A stretch of DNA of 64,000 bases, from contig NZ_JMLE01000023.1 of NCBI RefSeq assembly GCF_000685965.1, positions 1 to 64,000 of the forward strand. Direction: 5' to 3'. The notes beneath the pieces were generated by a model. It did not search any database. It saw only the letters and a program-made list of their open reading frames with translations, and had not been told where the DNA came from. The DNA comes from Arthrobacter sp. UNC362MFTsu5.1 (GTDB lineage: Bacteria > Actinomycetota > Actinomycetes > Actinomycetales > Micrococcaceae). This document shows positions 52,253 to 59,258 of the stretch, one piece after another. The position numbers and the translations under genes are program-made. Within the stretch, counting starts at the first letter, position 1. Every line of letters begins with the position of its first letter.

Positions 52253-53719
52253 ATGTCAACAGGGGACGAGCCTTTCCGCGACGCCTTGGACGCAGCAGCC
52301 GGGCACGCCCGTGAATGGCTGGCAAGCCAGCAGACCCGCCGGGTAGGGCCCCGGGCCACGGCAGGGGAGCTGGAGGCCGTCTTCGGCGGCCCCCTGCCCC
52401 GGGCCGGCATGCCGGCAGAAGAAGTGATCGACTATCTCGCGGCCGAGGCGGAACCCGGCCTGATGGCCATGCCATCGGGCCGTTTTTTCGGCTGGGTCAT
52501 CGGCGGCACCCTGCCCGCCGCCCTGGCTGCGGACTGGCTGGTCAGTGCCTGGGACCAGAGTTCCATGCTCCGTGCCGCCACGCCCGCCACGGCGGCCCTC
52601 GAGGCCGCAGCCGGGCACTGGTTCCTGGAGCTGCTGGGCTTGCCGGAAACGGCCGACGTCGGTTTCGTCACCGGCGCGACCATGGCCAACTTCGCCGGCC
52701 TGTCCGCCGCCCGCTGGCGCGTCCTCAAGAAGGCCGGCTGGGACGTGAACACCGGTGGCCTTGCCGGCGCACCGGCACTGCGCTGCATAGTCGGCCAGGA
52801 ACGCCATGACTCGATCGATCTCGCCTTGCGGTACCTGGGCCTGGGAAGCCCCATCGTGGTGCCTTCGGACCGGCAGGGCCGCATGGATCCGGCGGAGCTG
52901 GACTGTGCACTGGACCGCGCCGCCCTGGACCGCTCCGGCCTGGACCGCACCGGTCCGGACCGCGCCTTGGTCCCGGCATCGGACGGCACCGCCGTGTCAG
53001 CCGCCCCGCCGATTGTGTGCCTGCAGGCCGGGAATGTGCATTCCGGCGCGTTCGATCCGTTCCTCCAGGCAATCACCGTCGCGAAGGCACATGGCGCCTG
53101 GGTGCACGTTGACGGGGCTTTCGGACTCTGGGCGGCTGCGGTGCCGGAACTTGCCGCCCTGACCGCAGGCCTCCACCTTGCTGACTCGTGGGCAACCGAT
53201 GCGCACAAGACACTCAACGTGCCCTACGACTGCGGCATCGTGGCTGTGCGGGACACGGAGGCGCTTGAGGCCGCCATGAGCGTCGACCCCAGTTACATCA
53301 TCCGGGATGCCGGCGCGGCAGCGGATCCCTTCCAGACCGTCCCGGAACTCTCCCGCCGTGCGCGCGGCGTTCCCGTGTGGGCGGCGCTGAAGTCCCTTGG
53401 CCGGGATGGCGTTGCGGCGCAGGTGCGCAATCTGGCGAGCCGCGCTTCGCAGTTGGCGGAGCAACTGTCGGCGCTGGACGGCGTGGAAATACTTAACGAC
53501 GTCGTCTACACACAGGTCTCGCTGGCCTTCGGCGATGACGCCACCACGCGGGCCGTGACGGCCCGGATCATCGAGGACGGGCTGGTGTGGATGTCCGGTT
53601 CCCGCTGGCAGGGGCGGGATATCCTGCGTCTTTCAGTGAGCAACTGGACAACGGACGACGCCGACGTCGAGGCAGCCGTCGCGGCCGTGCGGAAAGCGCT
53701 GGCAGCAGTTCGCGGCTAG
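52253..53719 (+). CDS. PLP-dependent decarboxylase / aminotransferase-fold enzyme
   Basis: A 488-residue group II decarboxylase-like protein. The PLP lysine lies in SWATDAHKTLNVPYDCG; upstream VHVDGAFGLWAA gives the aspartate that contacts the pyridine nitrogen, and GFVTGATMANFAGLSAARW the phosphate site. It is related to aromatic-L-amino-acid and glutamate decarboxylases; substrate unknown. Residues about 220-239 are a four-fold LDRxx repeat encoded by a 15-base tandem repeat (52910-52969), an insertion not expected in the family core. Confidence 0.9.
   Translation: MSTGDEPFRDALDAAAGHAREWLASQQTRRVGPRATAGELEAVFGGPLPRAGMPAEEVIDYLAAEAEPGLMAMPSGRFFGWVIGGTLPAALAADWLVSAWDQSSMLRAATPATAALEAAAGHWFLELLGLPETADVGFVTGATMANFAGLSAARWRVLKKAGWDVNTGGLAGAPALRCIVGQERHDSIDLALRYLGLGSPIVVPSDRQGRMDPAELDCALDRAALDRSGLDRTGPDRALVPASDGTAVSAAPPIVCLQAGNVHSGAFDPFLQAITVAKAHGAWVHVDGAFGLWAAAVPELAALTAGLHLADSWATDAHKTLNVPYDCGIVAVRDTEALEAAMSVDPSYIIRDAGAAADPFQTVPELSRRARGVPVWAALKSLGRDGVAAQVRNLASRASQLAEQLSALDGVEILNDVVYTQVSLAFGDDATTRAVTARIIEDGLVWMSGSRWQGRDILRLSVSNWTTDDADVEAAVAAVRKALAAVRG
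52910..52969. repeat. 15-base tandem repeat in the decarboxylase gene
   Basis: Four units of the type CTGGACCGCxCCGGx start at 52910, 52925, 52940 and 52955, encoding LDRAA, LDRSG, LDRTG, PDRAL. The repeat keeps the frame. Confidence 0.85.
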
Positions 53720-53743
53720 GCCCGGCCGCTGAACCACAGCCGC

Positions 53744-54751
53744 CTAGCCCGGCCCTGCTTCACCCGGGGCCGGGAGGTCATGCGCAGCTGGCAATCCGTC
53801 CAGGGTGCCTCCGGCCAGCGTGCTGGCCACCCAGAGCGAACGGGCCAGATCGCCGCCGTGATGGGGACGCGAGGCATAGGACAAGGCGTTCTCAACTTCG
53901 CGGGCAAGGCTCCACTGCCGGGCCGCCTCGGCATCCAGCCCGGCCGCCTCGCTGAAGTCGCGGCACCTCTCCAGCAGTCCCCGCCGGGGATTAGAGCGGG
54001 AGAGGTCCCGGATGCGGTTCCACAAGAGCGGGGCCACGGAGAACTCTGCCTCGCCGATCATCGGCTGCGGGTCGATGGCCGCAAAACCGCCCTGCGGCCG
54101 GGCCAGGATGTTCAGGAAATGGAAGTCCGTGTTGACCAGGACGTCGGTACCGGCGCGGCGGCCCACGGCTCCGCGCGTCTGGCAAACTTCCAGGGCAGCC
54201 TCCAGCAGCCAGCGCGGAAATGGCCGGCCGAGCTGCTCCCAGTCCGCCGGAAGATCATCGCTCCACTGCTCGGCGCGGGCCGCCACATGGTCGAATTCCT
54301 GCCACTCCGGGCGATGGTCCGGCCTCAGGCCCAACTGCCGTGTCAGCCCGCCCCAGACGGCTGCGGCCGCATCGAGCGGAACGTCCTCAAGGGAACGGCA
54401 GGCGTCCAGCCTTTCCAACAGCATGGAACACGTCCCGGCGTCGGATTCCAGGAGCCGCACCGCGCCGTTGCCGTCCCACAGCCGGAGGGCGAAACGCTCC
54501 ACCCGGGCTTCGTCGTGCGGGTAGGCAACCTTGAGGACTGCGGGGGTGCCCTTCCGGGTTACCGGGACAACTACGGCTCCGTGGCCGTTCCAGGGGAGCT
54601 CACCGGGCGCCAGATCCACCTCAAGGTCCCACCGCTCCAGGCGTCCGCAAATCAGTCCCTGGAGTGAACCCAGCCACGCGCGTCCGCCGCTTGTCCTGCC
54701 GTACCGGCGGCTCAGGTCAGGCGGGATGGGGACATCGGCGAGTGCTTTCAT
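53744..54751 (-). CDS. Aminoglycoside/hydroxyurea phosphotransferase-like kinase (APH6 type)
   Basis: A 335-residue kinase-fold protein. N-lobe: VVVPVTRKGTPAVLKVAYPHDEA (ATP-binding lysine) and LRLWDGNGAVRLLESDAGTC. Catalytic loop VNTDFHFLNILARPQ (D-x-H-x-x-N pattern) and metal-binding AIDPQPMIGEAEFS. This is the layout of APH(6)/hydroxyurea kinases. A resistance role cannot be assumed; many chromosomal members have unknown substrates. ATG at 54751 begins MKALADVPIPPDLS; upstream in-frame sequence is not coding-like. Confidence 0.85.
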   Translation of the reverse strand: MKALADVPIPPDLSRRYGRTSGGRAWLGSLQGLICGRLERWDLEVDLAPGELPWNGHGAVVVPVTRKGTPAVLKVAYPHDEARVERFALRLWDGNGAVRLLESDAGTCSMLLERLDACRSLEDVPLDAAAAVWGGLTRQLGLRPDHRPEWQEFDHVAARAEQWSDDLPADWEQLGRPFPRWLLEAALEVCQTRGAVGRRAGTDVLVNTDFHFLNILARPQGGFAAIDPQPMIGEAEFSVAPLLWNRIRDLSRSNPRRGLLERCRDFSEAAGLDAEAARQWSLAREVENALSYASRPHHGGDLARSLWVASTLAGGTLDGLPAAHDLPAPGEAGPG

Positions 54752-54794
54752 CGGATCCAGCGTAACTGCTGGCCCGCCGGCAGTTGGCGGAAGG

Positions 54795-55526
54795 TCAGGC
54801 GACCACGCCGCTGGCCCCCAGCAGGTTGCCGATCCCGAAGGTCGCGATGAGGGCCAGGGCACCGCCGAGCACCACCCTGAACGCAGCCTTCGACTTCGAG
54901 CCTCCGCCGATCCATGCTCCGAGGGCGCCGGTCAATGCCAGCGCCACCAGCACTGCCGCGAACGTCAAGGGGACCCGGATCTCCTCCGGCGGCAGAAGGA
55001 TTGCCAGCATGGGGAGGATCGCTCCGATCAGGAACGCGATGGCGGACGCGAAGGCGGCATGCCACGGGCTGACGATGTCGGTCTCATCGATGTGGAGTTC
55101 GGCGGAAAGGTGCGCGCCGAGGGCGTCGTGGGCGGTGAGTTCCTCGGCCACCGTGCGGGCCGTGGCGGCGCTGAGGCCCTTGCCCTGGTAGATGGCGGCG
55201 AGCTCCTCGAGCTCCTCCTCGGGCTGTTCAGCCAGTTCGCGTCTTTCTTTTTCGATGAGCGCCTGCTGGCTGTCCTTCTGGCTGCTGACGGATACGTATT
55301 CGCCCAGCGCCATCGAGATGGCGCCACCCACGACGCCGGCCGCACCGGCGATCAGGATAGGGCCTGAGTCCGTGGTGACGCCTGCCACGCCCACCACGAT
55401 TGCCGCGACGGAGACGATGCCGTCGTTAGCGCCCAGAACTCCGGCACGCAGCCAGTTCAGGCGATGGGCGATGTCGTTGTGGTGCGGTTCGTTTTCATGC
55501 TGCGTTGCTGCTCCCGCGATGTCCAT
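54795..55526 (-). CDS. VIT1/CCC1-family metal transporter
   Basis: A 243-residue membrane protein. The VIT signature is at the N-terminus: RLNWLRAGVLGANDGIVSVA and GGAISMALGEYVSVSSQKDS. A cytoplasmic charged loop (EKERRELAEQPEEELEELAA) follows, matching the metal-binding region of VIT1, then three helices. Members move Fe(II) or Mn(II), mostly for export or storage. ATG at 55526. A DtxR/IdeR-like half-good box lies 52-70 bases upstream. Confidence 0.92.
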   Translation of the reverse strand: MDIAGAATQHENEPHHNDIAHRLNWLRAGVLGANDGIVSVAAIVVGVAGVTTDSGPILIAGAAGVVGGAISMALGEYVSVSSQKDSQQALIEKERRELAEQPEEELEELAAIYQGKGLSAATARTVAEELTAHDALGAHLSAELHIDETDIVSPWHAAFASAIAFLIGAILPMLAILLPPEEIRVPLTFAAVLVALALTGALGAWIGGGSKSKAAFRVVLGGALALIATFGIGNLLGASGVVA

Positions 55527-55577
55527 GGGTATAGCAAACCATCGGCCACCGCGGCCTGCCAGTAATACAAGGCTAAG

Positions 55578-55596
55578 AAAGGTAAGGCACGCTTAG
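55578..55596. promoter_or_regulatory. DtxR/IdeR-like iron box (imperfect)
   Basis: AAAGGTAAGGCACGCTTAG matches 13 of 19 positions of the box TWAGGTWAGSCTWACCTWA; the left half is excellent, the right poor. A second partial copy (AAGGCTAAG) lies just upstream at 55569-55577. Position before a VIT metal transporter gene makes it worth testing. Confidence 0.4.
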
Positions 55597-55608
55597 GCGA
55601 GGCAGGTT

Positions 55609-56862
55609 CTATCCGGCGTCCGACGGCGCAGGCGACGCCCCCGGCGCTGTCGATTCCTGCGACGGGCTGTCCTCCGGGAGCTCCGGAAGCTGCGCTGTAT
55701 CCACCACGATGCCCGGCAGGGGACCAGGGTCGGAGCCCCACAGTACGGCGCGGTTGGCGGCGGCGAGAAGGCCCGAAATGGCCCATTGCCGCGTGCTCCC
55801 GCCGCTCAACGCCACCAGGTCCCCGTAGACCGGAAGGGTTCCTGCTTCAAGGCTTCCCAGCCCGGCGGCGGGGGAAGCGAGGAATGAGGGGCCGAGGGTG
55901 TACCCGGCCTCCCGCGGCGGAATATCCACGCACAGGGCGCGGCTGAGGGCCTCGGCTTCGGCAAGGACCGATTCATGCCGGGCCAGCAGCGCCGACGCCG
56001 AGCCGGCGGCGGCTCCGTCGAGGCGGGCAAGCGCCACCTGGTAGCCGTAGATCGTTTCGGCCTCGGTCTTGACAGTCATCGCCAGCGCTGTCTTCGGGGT
56101 GGCCGATCCTCCAGCCGGATCGGACTCGGTGGTGGCTGGCGGGCAGGAACCGCCCGCTGTTGGCGATGCGGATGCCGACGACGGGGCCGGCGGCTCGGTT
56201 GTCGGTGAAGCGGCTGCCGGTGAAGCGGCTGCCGGTGAAGCGGCTGCCGGCGAAGCGGCGGGGGACCCTGGCGCCGCCGGGGCAGCTGCCCCCAGCGCCG
56301 GTGCCAGCGAGGCCGCCTGAAGAACCTGGGCGGTGCCGACGGCGGCCAGCAGCCGTGCCATCCCGCCGTCGGACGCTGCCGCATCCTCGAGGCGCTGGCT
56401 GCCGCTGGCGGACAACGCCGCGACGAGTGCCGCGGGGGAATCCGCACCCTCGGCCGGTGCCCCCTCGGCCTGCGCCGTCGGAGTTGCGGTGGCCGTGCCG
56501 GCTCCCGATGCGGAAGCAGCACCCGTGGCCGACGCGGACGGTTCCGGACCGGTCCCGGTCAGCGCCCTCGCCTGGGTTGTCAGCAAAGTCACAGTGCGCA
56601 GCAGGGCCTGGCGCTCGGCGCCGGAAAAGGAGTCAGCCATTTTCCTTCCCGCAAGGCGCAGCTGCGTCGTTTCGGCAAGCGCGGAGGCACGTGCCCGTTC
56701 GGAAAACGCGGGTTCCGGCGCCTCCTGCGGAGGTCCGGGAGTCAGGGCCAGCCCCAGGCTGATGACGAGTATGGCCAACGATGCCAGGATGCCGTACCGG
56801 AAATAGTGTGCCGGCCGGGGTTTTTCCTTGGTGTCGTCTTTCACAACAGACCATGTTGTCAT
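55609..56862 (-). CDS. DUF4439 ferritin-like domain protein
   Basis: A 417-residue protein. Basic start, one membrane helix (YGILASLAILVISLGLALTP), a helical region about 50-100, an alanine/proline/serine-rich stretch about 110-250 containing (SPAAA) repeats, and a C-terminal ferritin-like DUF4439 domain about 280-400 (AETIYGYQVALARLDGAAAG, LLARHESVLAEAEALSRALC). Its gene is divergent from rimP, a common arrangement in Micrococcaceae. ATG at 56862 is chosen; GTG at 56844 or an upstream start at 56919 are possible. Function unknown. Confidence 0.82.
   Translation of the reverse strand: MTTWSVVKDDTKEKPRPAHYFRYGILASLAILVISLGLALTPGPPQEAPEPAFSERARASALAETTQLRLAGRKMADSFSGAERQALLRTVTLLTTQARALTGTGPEPSASATGAASASGAGTATATPTAQAEGAPAEGADSPAALVAALSASGSQRLEDAAASDGGMARLLAAVGTAQVLQAASLAPALGAAAPAAPGSPAASPAAASPAAASPAAASPTTEPPAPSSASASPTAGGSCPPATTESDPAGGSATPKTALAMTVKTEAETIYGYQVALARLDGAAAGSASALLARHESVLAEAEALSRALCVDIPPREAGYTLGPSFLASPAAGLGSLEAGTLPVYGDLVALSGGSTRQWAISGLLAAANRAVLWGSDPGPLPGIVVDTAQLPELPEDSPSQESTAPGASPAPSDAG
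56201..56260. repeat. 15-base tandem repeat in the DUF4439 gene
   Basis: Four copies of GCCGGTGAAGCGGCT (first and last slightly changed) at 56201, 56216, 56231 and 56246; on the coding strand they give SPAAA repeats. The two middle copies are identical, a sign of recent slippage. Confidence 0.9.
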
Positions 56863-56949
56863 GCCCGGCAGCAAGCGAGTGCACCACGGTGGCCATAAAA
56901 TGGCTACGCTAGTACACACAACATCATCTAGCGGGAGGCGGCCGGCATC

Positions 56950-57567
56950 GTGAGTAATGCAGAAGCCACGACTTCATCAGACCGGACCGGGACGGGCAAG
57001 GCTGAGGCCGAATCCGTGCACAACCCGGAAGCCGAGCGCGTCCGGGCGCTGCTGGAACCCTCGGTCCAGGCAAACCGGCTTTACCTGGAGGACGTATCCA
57101 TTCAGGTTGCCGGTGCAAACCGTGTGGTCCACGTAGTGGTGGACCTGCCGCAGGAGGAGACCGGCGGAGTAAGCCTTGACGTTATTGCCGAGATTTCCAA
57201 GGAGCTCTCCGGCATCCTGGACAGCGACCCCAGCTACGACAGCCGCCCCTACGACCTCGAGGTTTCCTCGCCCGGCGTGGGACGGCCCCTGTCCGAACCG
57301 CGCCACTGGCACCGTGCCCGCGGCCGCATGGTCAAGGTGAACGTCATTCAGGGCGAGAACCTGACCGGCAGGATCCAGGCCGTTGATGAGGACGGCGTGA
57401 CACTGATTCCGGAGATCGCCGCCAAGAAGGGCATGAAGCCCAAGCAGGGCGAGCCGGAGAAGATTCCTTTCGACAGGATCCGCAATGGAAAAGTCGAGAT
57501 AGAGTTCAGCCACCTCGATGAGGTCGGTCTGGAAGATGAAAACAATGGACCTTCTGAGGAGGCCTGA
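56950..57567 (+). CDS. rimP: Ribosome maturation factor RimP
   Basis: A 205-residue protein for 30S assembly. The core starts about residue 25 ([20 protein letters not shown]) with [20 protein letters not shown] and [20 protein letters not shown], the RimP signature; C-terminal Sm-like domain follows. The first 20 residues are an extra tail. GTG start after GCGGGAGGCGG. Its stop overlaps nusA by one base (TGATG). Confidence 0.96.
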   Translation: MSNAEATTSSDRTGTGKAEAESVHNPEAERVRALLEPSVQANRLYLEDVSIQVAGANRVVHVVVDLPQEETGGVSLDVIAEISKELSGILDSDPSYDSRPYDLEVSSPGVGRPLSEPRHWHRARGRMVKVNVIQGENLTGRIQAVDEDGVTLIPEIAAKKGMKPKQGEPEKIPFDRIRNGKVEIEFSHLDEVGLEDENNGPSEEA

Positions 57568-58547
57568 TGGATATTGACATGAGCGCACTGAGACTTCTGG
57601 AGCGTGAGCGTGAAATCCCGCTGGACCTCCTGATCCCCACCATCGAGCAGGCGCTGCTGGTGGCGTACCACAAGTCTCCGGGAGCCTTCGAGAAGGCCCG
57701 CGCAGAGCTGGACCGCAAGAGCGGCCACGTAACCATCTGGGCAACCGAAATCGACGACGACGGCGCCCCCATCGGTGAGTTCGAGGACACCCCGGCCGGG
57801 TTCGGCCGCATCGCTGCGAGCACGGCACGCCAGATCATCCTGCAGCGGCTGCGCGACGTCGAGGACGACAACGTCCTGGGCGAGTTCAAGGGCCGCGAGG
57901 GCGAACTTGTTGCCGGCACCATCCAGCAGGGCAACAACCCGCACATGATCCAGGTGAACCTTGGAACGGTGGAGGCGCTGCTGCCCCCGCCCGAACAGGT
58001 GCCCGGCGAGAAGTACATTCACGGAAACAGGCTTCGCGCCTTCGTCATCGACGTGCACCGCGGCACCAAGGGTCCGTCCATCACGTTGTCCCGCTCGCAC
58101 CCCGGACTGGTCCGGAAACTCTTCGAGCTGGAAGTTCCGGAGATCGCCGACCGTTCGGTGGAGATCGTGGCACTCGCCCGCGAAGCCGGGCACCGCACCA
58201 AGATCGCTGTCAAGGCCAACATCCCCGGCATCAATGCCAAGGGTGCCTGCATCGGTGAAATGGGCTCGCGTGTCCGGGCCGTCATGACCGAGCTCAACGA
58301 CGAAAAGATCGACATCGTTGACTTCAGCGAGGATCCGGCCAGCTTCATTGCCAGCGCATTGTCGCCGTCAAGGGTGAATTCCGTCACCATCACGGATGAG
58401 GCGACCCGCTCCGCACGTGTGGTGGTGCCGGACTACCAGCTGTCGCTTGCCATCGGCAAGGAGGGCCAGAACGCCCGCCTGGCCGCCAAGCTCACCGGCT
58501 GGCGGATCGACATCGTCTCCGACGCCGCGGTTCAGCGCGAAAACTAG
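57567..58547 (+). CDS. nusA: Transcription termination/antitermination factor NusA
   Basis: A 326-residue NusA: N-terminal RNA-polymerase-binding domain about 1-130, S1 domain about 110-190 ([19 protein letters not shown]), two KH domains about 195-320 ([40 protein letters not shown]). It lacks the acidic C-terminal repeats of E. coli NusA, as is normal in actinobacteria. Coupled to rimP by a one-base overlap. Followed by ylxR after a 217-base spacer. Confidence 0.97.
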   Translation: MDIDMSALRLLEREREIPLDLLIPTIEQALLVAYHKSPGAFEKARAELDRKSGHVTIWATEIDDDGAPIGEFEDTPAGFGRIAASTARQIILQRLRDVEDDNVLGEFKGREGELVAGTIQQGNNPHMIQVNLGTVEALLPPPEQVPGEKYIHGNRLRAFVIDVHRGTKGPSITLSRSHPGLVRKLFELEVPEIADRSVEIVALAREAGHRTKIAVKANIPGINAKGACIGEMGSRVRAVMTELNDEKIDIVDFSEDPASFIASALSPSRVNSVTITDEATRSARVVVPDYQLSLAIGKEGQNARLAAKLTGWRIDIVSDAAVQREN

Positions 58548-58626
58548 CCCGCCGTTGCGGAGGGCACCCTCGGACTGTCCCGCCCGGTTTCGACCCGTCG
58601 TTTCGGGGCCGGGGCACCTGAGGGGC

Positions 58627-58632
58627 TAGAAT
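58627..58632 (+). promoter_or_regulatory. Candidate -10 box between nusA and ylxR
   Basis: TAGAAT (TANNNT type), close to the -10 consensus. No clear -35. It would give a separate transcript for ylxR-infB with a leader of about 125 bases. Confidence 0.35.
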
Positions 58633-58689
58633 AGACATTGACCGTGCCTTATGGCCGGTATCCGTGCGCCTTGAGCGTGCCCGCAGAAC

Positions 58690-58710
58690 CTGCGTTCCTT
58701 TGGAGCGCAG
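58690..58710 (+). promoter_or_regulatory. Hairpin in the ylxR leader
   Basis: CTGCGTTCC pairs with GGAGCGCAG (one G-T pair) around loop TTT, 55 bases before the ylxR start. Confidence 0.4.
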
Positions 58711-58764
58711 CACCGGCGGGCGGGTTCGGGGCGGCAGATTTGTAAGGGCAGGAAGATACTCACC

Positions 58765-59106
58765 GTGGCGCACACGCAACACTTTGAGGATCAGCCGCAG
58801 CGTACCTGCATCGGATGCCGGAAGAAGGGTCCGCGGTCTGAGCTACTCCGGCTCGTCGCCGAAGGCAGCGGTTCCGCCGCTGTCGTGGTGGACGAACGAC
58901 GCCGGATGGCTGGCCGGGGTGCTTGGCTGCACTCCAGCGAAACGTGCCTGGCGCTGGCTATCAAGCGGCGTGCGTTCGGACGTGCCCTCCCGGGCACCAC
59001 CGGAATTGCCGCCGTCGAGCGCCGGATAACGGCAGGCACGCAAGCCGTGGACACTCCGGTGGCCGCAGCAACAACCGTCCAACCTGAAAGCGGGTCAGAA
59101 AACTGA
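58765..59106 (+). CDS. ylxR: YlxR-family RNA-binding protein
   Basis: A 113-residue YlxR (DUF448) protein: RTCIGCRKKGPRSELLRLVA with the conserved C-x2-C, and GRGAWLHSSETCLALAIKRR. YlxR genes lie between nusA and infB across bacteria; the protein binds RNA, and in some species has been linked to RNase P. GTG start with AGGAAG upstream. The last 30 residues are a variable tail. The stop overlaps a chain of micro-ORFs leading to infB. Confidence 0.94.
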   Translation: MAHTQHFEDQPQRTCIGCRKKGPRSELLRLVAEGSGSAAVVVDERRRMAGRGAWLHSSETCLALAIKRRAFGRALPGTTGIAAVERRITAGTQAVDTPVAAATTVQPESGSEN

Positions 59107-59148
59107 TGGAAACCCGATGAGTTCCCAGCGATGAGTGCGCAACGATGA
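59106..59148 (+). other. Chain of three overlapping micro-ORFs (METR, MSSQR, MSAQR)
   Basis: Three reading frames, 59106-59120 (METR), 59117-59134 (MSSQR) and 59131-59148 (MSAQR), each ending CGATGA. The first start overlaps the ylxR stop by one base, and each later start overlaps the previous stop by four (ATGA). The last two units are 14-base repeats (ATGAGT-CA-CG). Whether they are translated is unknown. Confidence 0.4.
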
Positions 59149-59216
59149 CAACTTTGTTGCGCTCTGCAATGGACCTTTCAGCTGCACTCGCGGCGGAGGT
59201 CCGCAGTAAGAAGTAG
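59145..59216 (+). CDS. Possible 23-residue leader peptide before infB
   Basis: MTTLLRSAMDLSAALAAEVRSKK, starting by ATGA overlap with the last micro-ORF and ending TAG 42 bases before the infB start, in the same frame as infB. It has a hydrophobic start and a basic end. It has no ribosome binding site of its own, so it would depend on coupled translation from ylxR. Codon use is less GC-biased than in neighbouring genes. This could be a real leader peptide or a chance frame. Confidence 0.35.
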   Translation: MTTLLRSAMDLSAALAAEVRSKK

Positions 59217-59258
59217 ACGGTTCGTGCCTGGCTCGGTGCGGACCGAGACAGGAGAAAT

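Noticed and set aside
53744-54751. Antibiotic resistance gene on a mobile element
   Set aside because: The kinase has the composition of its neighbours and no transposase, integron or repeat flanks; it is more likely a resident gene of unknown substrate.
58561-58620. GGTTTCGAC near the nusA end as another copy of the REP-like motif
   Set aside because: Only nine bases match and the flanking half differs, so it is probably chance.
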